Below are positions 1-6,657 of a DNA stretch of 11,339 nucleotides, in pieces. Numbering within the stretch: position 1 is the first letter of the stretch; each line of letters opens with the position of its first letter. Source of the stretch: Methanobacterium sp. GTDB taxonomy: Archaea > Methanobacteriota > Methanobacteria > Methanobacteriales > Methanobacteriaceae. Position numbers and translations under genes: made by a program. The stretch is from the NCBI GenBank assembly GCA_003151535.1, contig PLXT01000082.1:1-11339 (forward strand), read 5' to 3'. The notes below the pieces were generated by a model. It made no database searches, was not told the origin of the DNA, and saw only the letters and a list, made by a program, of their open reading frames with translations.

Positions 1-616
1 AAATCCTTATTAGTTGGTTTAATATGGGACTATTATCGATTTTTAAATCAGTTTTATACTCAACGTATTTTATTCTTGGCTGAACTTTAAGAATACTTGC
101 AATTTTAATTATTATATCAACCACTTCAACATATTCAATTGAAGCAAAGTTTATTATATCGTTTTTAATATTTCTTATTAAGTAATGAGAAACAAGTAAA
201 ACGTCAGCGATGTCAATTATCGCTCTAGAACAGTTTTTAAAAACTGTTATCTCCGATCCAGATAATAAAGAAGATTTAAAAAAATTAATTAAATTTTTAG
301 GATTACCAAAATTACTTATTAATTGCGGTAGTCTTATTATTAAATAATTATCGCTATTTTTAATTACTTCTTCGATATTTTTTTTATGCGCGTAATACGG
401 AGTATCTAAATACCCTACAAATATACTACTGAAATAGACAAGTTTTTTATTGGGATATTTTTCTAATGTTTCTACTAGCAAATCTTTTTCTCTTAGAAAT
501 TGGTTTGAATCTTTTTCGGTAGAATTAGAAACCCCCGAGGCGAAAATAATAATGTCGTTATCAAACTGATAATTATTCTTAAATATATTTGCTATAGAAC
601 CATTTCCTATTACCAT
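1..616 (-). CDS. NAD-dependent epimerase/dehydratase-type SDR, C-terminus cut by window edge
   Basis: An open frame starts at the ATG at 616 and runs off the left edge after 205 codons. The N-terminus reads MVIGNGSIANIF, a short dinucleotide-binding turn (G4, G6, A9) of the extended SDR type with the third glycine replaced by alanine. It is followed by FASGVSNS (residues 25-32), a strand ending in two serines (YFSS, 61-64) and Y74-x-x-x-K78, the catalytic Tyr/Lys pair. IIRLPQ near residue 100 is typical of the sugar-epimerase branch. Members of this family in polysaccharide clusters epimerise, dehydrate or reduce nucleotide sugars, and most are somewhat longer, so only a few tens of residues are probably missing. 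The start overlaps the preceding stop as TAATG, so it is probably translationally coupled. The substrate is unknown; its glycosyltransferase neighbours point to a sugar donor. Confidence 0.75.
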   Translation of the reverse strand, partial: MVIGNGSIANIFKNNYQFDNDIIIFASGVSNSTEKDSNQFLREKDLLVETLEKYPNKKLVYFSSIFVGYLDTPYYAHKKNIEEVIKNSDNYLIIRLPQLISNFGNPKNLINFFKSSLLSGSEITVFKNCSRAIIDIADVLLVSHYLIRNIKNDIINFASIEYVEVVDIIIKIASILKVQPRIKYVEYKTDLKIDNSPILNQLIRI

Positions 617-1491
617 TACCTTTTTTCCTTATTTGCGTATTTTTCCTCTAATTCTTTTTCCACATAATCTTTTATTAAGTCTTCACCGTTAACTAAAACT
701 TGGGCTTTAAATTTGATTACATACTTACCATTAAAATCGATTATTTTATCAAACGTTAAGTTATTATAAGAGTATAATAAAAGATCATCTAAGCCAGCTG
801 TCTGATTAGTTACAAACCCAACTTCGTCAAACTGTAAAAAATTATAATTACTCGGCCCATTTTCAATGACTTTTTTTATTTGGTTTAAGAATGCGCTACT
901 TTTAGAATTACCCTCATCTGGGTACTTAGATACATAAAATTCTAACAACTTATTTTCCGCATCAATTCGTCTAACATTTAATTTTTCGGTGAAATTTTCA
1001 ATATAAAATTTAGGAATAAAAGTTCTCTCTATTTGAAGAGGTTTTTCATTTTTAGTCATTGCTTCATGAAGCTTAAGGGATAAATTATCATGGCTCGACT
1101 CGATAATACCTAATGTTGCTCCAGTATTTTCAAACACTAATTCTAATTCATAATCGTCATAAGTATCTATTCTAGTTTTTACAATAAATGTTTTTTTATC
1201 TACAACTTCTGTTTTAACAATAGTATCATCATTTTTATCAGTTGAATAGCTAAATTTATAGTTATCCATTTCTCTTAATACTTTATAGGTTCTCCAGCGT
1301 AAATTTTTAACCTCTTGTGTTAATTCACCATGAACTAAAGAATCAAGTACAGTACCTTGAAAACGCCTTTGTTCTTGTTTTGTTTCTTCTTCCAAAGATT
1401 TACCCTCTTGGCTAAATAGATTCTTCTCCGTGCTTGAAAATGCCACAGATATTGCCATTATTTTATTTCTAAAGTAATTCCTTAAGCTCAT
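616..1491 (-). CDS. Conserved-looking phage protein of unknown function
   Basis: This 291-residue soluble protein has no signal peptide or membrane segment that I can see. Residues 1-50 are polar and probably helical. A distinctive stretch follows, LVHGELTQEV at 52-61 and then LRWRTYKVLRE at 64-74. I associate this signature from memory with uncharacterised proteins of large marine phages, but could not confirm it by search. The middle (about 80-175) alternates charged and hydrophobic residues, suggesting beta structure. The C-terminus is charged and helical. The ATG at 1491 lies 1 bp after the upstream stop, and its own stop overlaps the next start as TAATG. A second Met at residue 12 is a possible later start. 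Its position between a glycosyltransferase and an SDR suggests a link to sugar modification, but the sequence itself shows no enzymatic motif. Confidence 0.7.
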   Translation of the reverse strand: MSLRNYFRNKIMAISVAFSSTEKNLFSQEGKSLEEETKQEQRRFQGTVLDSLVHGELTQEVKNLRWRTYKVLREMDNYKFSYSTDKNDDTIVKTEVVDKKTFIVKTRIDTYDDYELELVFENTGATLGIIESSHDNLSLKLHEAMTKNEKPLQIERTFIPKFYIENFTEKLNVRRIDAENKLLEFYVSKYPDEGNSKSSAFLNQIKKVIENGPSNYNFLQFDEVGFVTNQTAGLDDLLLYSYNNLTFDKIIDFNGKYVIKFKAQVLVNGEDLIKDYVEKELEEKYANKEKR

Positions 1492-1492
1492 A

Positions 1493-2224
1493 TTAAATAA
1501 TTTGAATATTTTTTTCTAATAAATCATCCATATATTCGAAAGTTTCTTTGAGTTCGAAATAATGGTAACCTAGATTATATTTTTTATTAAAATCTGATAA
1601 ACGCTTAATTCTAGCGATATAAAGTTTTTTAATATATTCTCTCCCCAAAAATTTATAATGTAAAAGTTTTAATTCTTGTAGATTACCACGCACACAATTT
1701 TGGCATTGACTGGAGTGAGCACCTGGACCAAATAGTATATCTTTCTCAGGATTAAATACAATATTTTTTCTCATGGGTTTGTATGGTTCTAAAGAACCAA
1801 CACGTAATATTTCAGTTATTAAACGTCCATCATATACTGGAAATGTGTTAGATACTATGTTCCTACCATCAATATCTGGGATATCAACACCAGCATTTTT
1901 GTATTCTTTTAGCTTATTAATAAGGTCTGGGTGGTACAATAACTCATCGCAATCTGAAACAATTACCCAATCAACATCTTGACCTCTACTATATTTTTTA
2001 TACCAGTTAGATTTAATTTCAGCATTCATTTGGTCATCAAATTTCTCACCACTATCCCATTTAATAACCGTTACTTTTGGATATTTTGCATAAATTTCAT
2101 CGGACCCATCGGTTGACATATTATCATAAACAAATATTTTACTTGATATTGTTGAGTGATAATCTAATACGAATGGCAGAATCATTTCTTCGTTCCACGC
2201 CAAAATGTGAGAATGTATATTCAT
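1493..2224 (-). CDS. GT2-like glycosyltransferase (GT-A fold)
   Basis: The 243-residue protein is a small GT-A glycosyltransferase. Residues 10-13 are WNEE, followed by ILPF. Residues 34-41 are DNMSTDGS, the nucleotide-sugar loop of GT2-like enzymes. Residues 91-94 are DCDE, the DxD-type metal and donor site. Later histidines (H170, and H189 in LLHYK) match positions often conserved in the Glyco_tranf_2_4 type (PF13704, assigned from memory). Such enzymes transfer a sugar from a nucleotide donor in the cytoplasm; donor and acceptor cannot be read from sequence. There is no membrane segment, so a soluble acceptor such as a virion protein or DNA is as plausible as a lipid-linked glycan. The ATG at 2224 is 2 bp from the upstream stop, without a Shine-Dalgarno sequence. 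Confidence 0.85.
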   Translation of the reverse strand: MNIHSHILAWNEEMILPFVLDYHSTISSKIFVYDNMSTDGSDEIYAKYPKVTVIKWDSGEKFDDQMNAEIKSNWYKKYSRGQDVDWVIVSDCDELLYHPDLINKLKEYKNAGVDIPDIDGRNIVSNTFPVYDGRLITEILRVGSLEPYKPMRKNIVFNPEKDILFGPGAHSSQCQNCVRGNLQELKLLHYKFLGREYIKKLYIARIKRLSDFNKKYNLGYHYFELKETFEYMDDLLEKNIQII

Positions 2225-2226
2225 CG

Positions 2227-3000
2227 TTATAATAAATTAATCCATAGGTCTAATATTTGCGAATTACTTAATGTAGATACTGGCGGGTCTGTCGCTTCAT
2301 TCCCAAAAAAAAGCGTATCGGTTGCATAGCATTCATCTTTAACTAAGCAAGCTACTTCACTTTTTGAACTGTGATAAACACAGCCGATCATATCATACAT
2401 TGATTGTTTGTCTGGTACAAACCCTTTTAAAATAACTCTATCACTTAGTAAAGGTTCCACAATTTGTTTATAGTAGGGTGTGTTAGGATCTCCAAAAAGA
2501 TATATTTTTTCATAACCAGCTTTAAGCGCCCTTATGATAGATATCTGAGTTTGTTTATTTTCATCAAAACTCCCAATAATACCAGCAAATTTTATTACGT
2601 CAGTTTTATCTTTTCTAATGAAAGTCTCTTTCAGGTTAGGTATAATAACACTTGGTCCTGTATATAACTTATGATAGGCTTGATGCTTTTCATTTAAAAA
2701 AACTACCATATCCCAGAATTTTTTATTATTACCGATCTCAAAAAGATTCTTTTCGTGAAGCGCTAAAATAATTTTTTTAACGTTTAAGTTTTCTGGAAGT
2801 CGTAAAAAATGTGCTATTATTACATCATCAGGAGAATAGGTGATATTTTGCAGTAGATCAGATTTGCATTTATCCAAATGCCATTCATGTGGACCATAAA
2901 AAGTAGTTTCATACCCAGAGCTATTTAAAGCGTTTGTTAAATTAATAAAGGCGATTGTCGAACCACCTTTATTTGTCCATCCTGATAATATCTTTATCAT
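2227..3000 (-). CDS. Compact GT-B glycosyltransferase (GT4-like)
   Basis: This 257-residue protein has GT4-like features. It has an N-terminal glycine loop (NKGGST, 10-15) after a beta strand, IPN at 120-122 marking the domain junction, AGIIGSF at 139-145 opening the C-terminal Rossmann domain, and SEVACLVKDEC at 214-224. In that last stretch E215 and E223 are spaced as the EX7E motif that binds the donor nucleotide sugar. Typical GT4 enzymes are 350-400 residues, so this one is unusually short. The N-terminal acceptor domain is reduced to about 115 residues, and the tail after EX7E is only about 35 residues. There is no frameshift sign: start (ATGA overlap with the upstream stop) and stop both fit tight gene packing. 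It is probably active on a cytoplasmic acceptor; the sugar is unknown. Confidence 0.8.
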   Translation of the reverse strand: MIKILSGWTNKGGSTIAFINLTNALNSSGYETTFYGPHEWHLDKCKSDLLQNITYSPDDVIIAHFLRLPENLNVKKIILALHEKNLFEIGNNKKFWDMVVFLNEKHQAYHKLYTGPSVIIPNLKETFIRKDKTDVIKFAGIIGSFDENKQTQISIIRALKAGYEKIYLFGDPNTPYYKQIVEPLLSDRVILKGFVPDKQSMYDMIGCVYHSSKSEVACLVKDECYATDTLFFGNEATDPPVSTLSNSQILDLWINLL

Positions 3001-4460
3001 TTAATTTTTTTTACAAGATTCTGTAGTTTTTTGTCTGCAGAAATAGTATTCAAAAGGGTTTGAAAATCCTGTTGAATATTTGTTTGGCCGACAAAACTGT
3101 TTTGGACAACTAAAGAATTTGTATCAATATATGATATTTTTCCCCTTAAGTAAAGGCGTAGAGAGAATTCGTTAAAATATAGCGGAGTGTCAAAATTAAT
3201 ACTAAACCAATTCAATACTTCTAAATTATTCTTAGTTGTAACAAAGCAATCTGATAAACCTCCAATGGGGTTTTCCATTTGCCCATACCCCACGTTATAG
3301 TAGGTATTCGAATCCTTCATATTTATAGCGATCTTATTTTCATCATTTGAAAATAACTCTAGCTTACTACAAAATATTGTTTTATTCTCGTTATAAGTTA
3401 ACGGAAACCCACAACCAAATGAGTTTTTATCTTGGCGATATATTTTGGTGAAATTTGCAAAAATATTATTTAGAATTATGCTTTTTTCATTTATGAAAAA
3501 TACTAGTTCATCGTTTTTATCTAAAAAATTATCTTCCAGTTTAACAATTGAAAGGTTTTTAGATAAAATATCATAATAGCTTTCAAAGAATTCAATGTTG
3601 TCTAAGTTAAGTAGTTTAACCTCGCCTAACATAGGCGTTTCAGCGATTAGGTTGATTTTAAAATTAGGATACTGAAAAGATACTATCTTCTCATACATGG
3701 CCTTAAATAGCTTCATATCACCGCTAGATTGGATTATTATTCTAATGGGGATCTTTAGATTGGTAGTTTTCTGTGGTTCTGGTATTTGAAACTCAGGTAC
3801 TAATTTTTGTGGTAAGTTTTCTTTATAAATTTCAGCAAACTGCAGCCTGCTTTTCTCCCATTCTTCATTAGTCATCCCAATAGACAAATGTGTAACTCTA
3901 ACATCAAACATTACACCCACTTTAACCCCCTTCAAATAATTTGAAAAGACAAAATCAACTTCATAAAAATGAAAACCTGTAAAGTTTTCATTAAAAGTAT
4001 TTTTAATCCTATCCTTATGAATTGCAAAAAATAATCCATCAACTATTACAACATCGTTTAATTCGCTTCCTCTGCTCATGGAGTATTTTGATTCCCATTT
4101 TTTACCCTCATGTTTATGGTTCACAATACCCACCATTTTAGACCTGTCTTCCCACCATTTACCAGATTCTGGAATATCAGTAGTACCAGCTAGACCTAAA
4201 ATACCATACTCGGGATTTTCTTCAAAATGTTTAAGTATTTTTTTACCCCAATTATCGGTCTCAATAATCACATCATTATGCATGTAGACTATAATATCAT
4301 ATTTAGCTTGTTGTAAGCCACGATTATATGGCCGAGTTAACCCCTCACCATTATTTATTATCTCAATAACTTCGATAGTTTTATCTATCCCAGATGTTTT
4401 AATTATATGCTCTCTGTGTTGTGGTTTTGATTCTTTCGTACAATATACTACCGTTATCAT
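2997..4460 (-). CDS. Two-domain GT2 glycosyltransferase (StrF-like N-terminal domain)
   Basis: The protein has 487 residues. The N-terminal domain (about 1-215) is a GT-A fold of the StrF-like type (PF13712 from memory). It shows INNGEGLTRPYNRG at 35-48, HNDV at 61-64 in the place of the DxD metal site, LGLAG at 88-92, DGLFFA at 141-146, FHFYEVDF at 163-170 and H191. Residues 220-235 look like a linker with prolines. Residues 236-430 begin with IPIRIIIQSSG and contain ELVFFINEKSIILN, which resembles the core strands of a second GT-A domain, but no DxD is present. That half may be an inactive acceptor-binding domain (inference). The start is fused to the stop of the GMP-reductase-like gene (ATGA), and the stop overlaps the next glycosyltransferase start in the same way, indicating coupled translation of all three. 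Confidence 0.8.
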   Translation of the reverse strand: MITVVYCTKESKPQHREHIIKTSGIDKTIEVIEIINNGEGLTRPYNRGLQQAKYDIIVYMHNDVIIETDNWGKKILKHFEENPEYGILGLAGTTDIPESGKWWEDRSKMVGIVNHKHEGKKWESKYSMSRGSELNDVVIVDGLFFAIHKDRIKNTFNENFTGFHFYEVDFVFSNYLKGVKVGVMFDVRVTHLSIGMTNEEWEKSRLQFAEIYKENLPQKLVPEFQIPEPQKTTNLKIPIRIIIQSSGDMKLFKAMYEKIVSFQYPNFKINLIAETPMLGEVKLLNLDNIEFFESYYDILSKNLSIVKLEDNFLDKNDELVFFINEKSIILNNIFANFTKIYRQDKNSFGCGFPLTYNENKTIFCSKLELFSNDENKIAINMKDSNTYYNVGYGQMENPIGGLSDCFVTTKNNLEVLNWFSINFDTPLYFNEFSLRLYLRGKISYIDTNSLVVQNSFVGQTNIQQDFQTLLNTISADKKLQNLVKKIK

Positions 4461-5446
4461 TTATCAAATCTTTTATATGCATTATCTGTTATTTGTATTA
4501 AATTAACATTACCCACAAATTCTTTTAAATTATGCGAACCAGTATAACTCATAGCTGATCTTAAGTAATGTTCAAAATTTTCACACCATTGCGCTAGAGT
4601 ATATTCAACCTTTCTATACCTAATAACACCTTCGGATGTTTTAATAATTTTCGCACCCCATTTCCTTTGTACTTCTTTGGTACTCATACCCCTAAATTTC
4701 TTATAAACTGGGATACCATATTTATAGGCTTTTTCTGCTACTTTTTGGCTAACCCTAATCCTCCGCCATAAATAATTTGGGCCAGCGGATTCTAAAGCTT
4801 TATTAAACACACTGCCCAGCATTACATAGTCAGCACCCAAGGCTAATGCTTTTATAATATCAGCATAACCTTGCATCCCACCATCAGCCACAATATACGC
4901 TGGTTTTTTTAAGGTTACTGACACAGCATAACATTCCTTTATGAGACTTGCCATGGGATACCCAACACCTGTATTTTTTGTGGTTAAACATCCCGCACCA
5001 GCACCTATACCAATTCTAATGAAATCAACACCAACATTGGATAAGTTTTCGAACGACTTTGGGTTGGCAATATTGCCAACCATTAATTTTAGATTTGGGT
5101 ATTTTTCTTTTATATCTTTAGAAATACTTAGAATATTTTCCATATGCCCGTTAGCAACATCTATTAGATATTTACCATTGGGGTTCAAATTACCCTCATT
5201 AAATAATTTTTCTACTTCTAATATGGAAAATGATTTAAAACCCTGCTTTAATTTAACGCCTCTTGGAAGGCAGGTAATTATTCTATTAGCAAAATAAATT
5301 GTTGCATTTATTTCATTTACAACTGTATCCATGGGGGCAGTCATAAGTGGTAAATAATTTTTTATGAAAGGATCTATGATGGATCTTGTTGTGATGGGTG
5401 TAATATCTTTCGGAACAATCAATAGATCGTTAAAATCCAATTTCAT
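4457..5446 (-). CDS. GMP reductase-like protein (IMPDH/GMPR family)
   Basis: The 329-residue protein is a TIM-barrel member of the IMP dehydrogenase/GMP reductase family. It shows LDFNDLLIVP at 3-12, APMDTV at 37-42, the catalytic loop GAGAGCLTT with C153, and TGVGYP at 159-164. TGVGYP is the GMP-reductase form of the loop. ADGG (187-190) and ALGADYVMLGS (202-212) bind phosphate. FRGMS (251-255) resembles the FYGMS of GMP reductase, and SEG with E272 fits the reductase Thr-Glu dyad (T155/T156 with E272). No CBS domains are present and no RYF-type dehydrogenase flap is seen. GMP reductase uses NADPH to convert GMP to IMP plus ammonia. M165 replaces the usual Gln after GYP. The gene sits 14 bp after dUTPase and overlaps the next glycosyltransferase. 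A divergent IMP dehydrogenase remains the main alternative. Confidence 0.83.
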   Translation of the reverse strand: MKLDFNDLLIVPKDITPITTRSIIDPFIKNYLPLMTAPMDTVVNEINATIYFANRIITCLPRGVKLKQGFKSFSILEVEKLFNEGNLNPNGKYLIDVANGHMENILSISKDIKEKYPNLKLMVGNIANPKSFENLSNVGVDFIRIGIGAGAGCLTTKNTGVGYPMASLIKECYAVSVTLKKPAYIVADGGMQGYADIIKALALGADYVMLGSVFNKALESAGPNYLWRRIRVSQKVAEKAYKYGIPVYKKFRGMSTKEVQRKWGAKIIKTSEGVIRYRKVEYTLAQWCENFEHYLRSAMSYTGSHNLKEFVGNVNLIQITDNAYKRFDK

Positions 5447-5460
5447 ATTAGTTATTTTAA

Positions 5461-6036
5461 TTATTGTAAACCTGTATGGCCAAATCCACCAGCTGACCGT
5501 TCTGTATTATCTAATATTTTTTCGACCCTAGATAAATTAACGATATTCTTGTTTAACACACTAGCTACAACAGCTTGTGCTATTCTATCCCCATGTTTAA
5601 CGCAAAATGGTACTCTACCATGATTAATTAAGATTATTTTTATTTCTCCTCTGTAATCACTATCTATTGTTCCTGGACTATTTAGAACAGTAACCCCATT
5701 TTTTGCGGCTAACCCACTACGAGGACGTATTTGAATTTCAAAATTTTCTGGAATTTCGAAAAATAAACCTGTAGGTATAATAGATATATCACCAGTACTA
5801 AGCCAAACTACGTTTTCAACATTAGCCCTTAAATCAAAAGCTGACGAACCAGCAGTGGCATATTCTGGATTTGGATTAGTTGATCTATTCTCAAACTTAA
5901 GGTCTATTTTTGGAATTGGATTATTGGGCATTTTAGGTAATGCTTTATTAAAGTCATCCATTGAGAAATCACTATTTGAACTTAAAACCTTGAAAAGATC
6001 TTCTCTTATTCTATCTACGTTATACGGATTTGGCAT
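5461..6036 (-). CDS. dut: dUTPase (deoxyuridine 5'-triphosphate nucleotidohydrolase)
   Basis: All five motifs of trimeric dUTPase are present in the 191-residue protein: AGSSAFDLRA (62-71), PRSGLA (105-110), GVTVLNSPGTIDSDYRGE (114-131) with the catalytic Asp region, GDRIAQAVV (149-157) and RSAGGFGHTG (180-189), the C-terminal arm that closes over the substrate. It hydrolyses dUTP to dUMP and pyrophosphate, keeping uracil out of phage DNA and supplying dTMP precursor. The conserved fold begins near residue 43, so there is an extra N-terminal stretch of about 42 residues, mostly helical, not usual in bacterial Dut. I chose the ATG at 6036 over an upstream TTG at 6066, because the ATG shortens the overlap with the preceding gene to 17 bp. 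No Shine-Dalgarno sequence is visible. Confidence 0.95.
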   Translation of the reverse strand: MPNPYNVDRIREDLFKVLSSNSDFSMDDFNKALPKMPNNPIPKIDLKFENRSTNPNPEYATAGSSAFDLRANVENVVWLSTGDISIIPTGLFFEIPENFEIQIRPRSGLAAKNGVTVLNSPGTIDSDYRGEIKIILINHGRVPFCVKHGDRIAQAVVASVLNKNIVNLSRVEKILDNTERSAGGFGHTGLQ

Positions 6037-6598
6037 TATACTTAATTTTTGAATTCTTAATAGCAAATAATGAGGCTGTTTTCAGCAAATCACCCAGCAT
6101 AGTATTATGATACTCAACCATTTTATCGTCTGATTTATCAAAGTTGATAATAGCAATATATTCTTGGTCAGTTAAAGTGATACCATATTTGGTTGTGTAA
6201 AATACTGAGCGTTCACCCACGCGCATCGATACTTCTTCCTCATTGAACTCATACATTTTACCCTGATTCTTAATATGCCAATCGCTTGTACAAACTTTAT
6301 ACAATTTAGCTTTACCGATCTGGTGAAGAAGGCAGACTTTGATAAGCGATACCTGATTGACTTTCATTTCTTCAGGTAGGGTATTGTTGAAATTGATAGC
6401 AAATTTCGTTACATTAAGTAAATAATCAATTAATCCACCTTCAAAAGCATTATGAAGGTTCTTCATTGTGGATGCTGGTGCTTTAATGAAATCTTCTCCC
6501 AAGAAAGTCATGAGATCATCATTCATAAAGTTATTTTCCTGAGCTGTTTTAAAAAACTTTTTAGCGTTTTTAATTATCTGTTCTGCGTTTAATGACAT
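6020..6598 (-). CDS. Degenerate HD-domain protein, probably catalytically inactive
   Basis: The 192-residue protein follows the layout of an HD phosphohydrolase family known from phages and bacteria: APAST (40-44), H49, GGLIDY (54-59), LLHQIGK (90-96), WHIKNQG (107-113), GERS (128-131) and LTDQEYIAI (142-150). The metal ligands are missing. The usual GGLxDH is GGLIDY, the HD pair is H92-Q93, the histidine before the RS pair is absent (RVGERS), and the late Asp appears as Ser in TASLFA. The fold is probably kept, but phosphohydrolase activity is unlikely. A binding or regulatory role for a nucleotide is an inference. The ATG at 6598 is preferred over an upstream in-frame TTG at 6634. Its end overlaps dUTPase by 17 bp, tying it to nucleotide metabolism. 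Confidence 0.72.
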   Translation of the reverse strand: MSLNAEQIIKNAKKFFKTAQENNFMNDDLMTFLGEDFIKAPASTMKNLHNAFEGGLIDYLLNVTKFAINFNNTLPEEMKVNQVSLIKVCLLHQIGKAKLYKVCTSDWHIKNQGKMYEFNEEEVSMRVGERSVFYTTKYGITLTDQEYIAIINFDKSDDKMVEYHNTMLGDLLKTASLFAIKNSKIKYNAKSV

Positions 6599-6620
6599 AT
6601 TAAAATATTTGATCAAACAT

Positions 6621-6650
6621 ACAAATAAAAACAAGTAGATACAAGTAAAC
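6621..6650. repeat. Three tandem 10-bp repeats of the ACAARTA type
   Basis: In the 59-bp gap between the GT-B gene and the HD-domain gene, three consecutive 10-mers start ACAAATA, ACAAGTA and ACAAGTA. The exact 10-bp period would place them on the same face of the helix, as for a protein-binding site upstream of the HD/dUTPase/GMP-reductase part of the unit. The copies are imperfect and the region is A-rich, so chance is possible. Confidence 0.3.
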
Positions 6651-6657
6651 GATTAAA

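Noticed and set aside
4941..5297. 118-residue plus-strand frame
   Set aside because: It is antisense to the core of the GMP-reductase-like gene, whose motifs are certain.
4457..5446. Annotation as IMP dehydrogenase
   Set aside because: There are no CBS domains and no RYF-type flap, and the TGVGYP loop and SEG element point to GMP reductase. It is kept as the alternative only.
6037..6066. TTG start extending dUTPase by 10 residues
   Set aside because: An ATG at 6036 is available, and the TTG would enlarge the overlap with the HD gene to 47 bp.
6599..6634. TTG start extending the HD-domain protein by 12 residues
   Set aside because: The ATG at 6598 begins a sequence that fits the family. The extension is hydrophobic, unrelated, and runs through the phased repeats.
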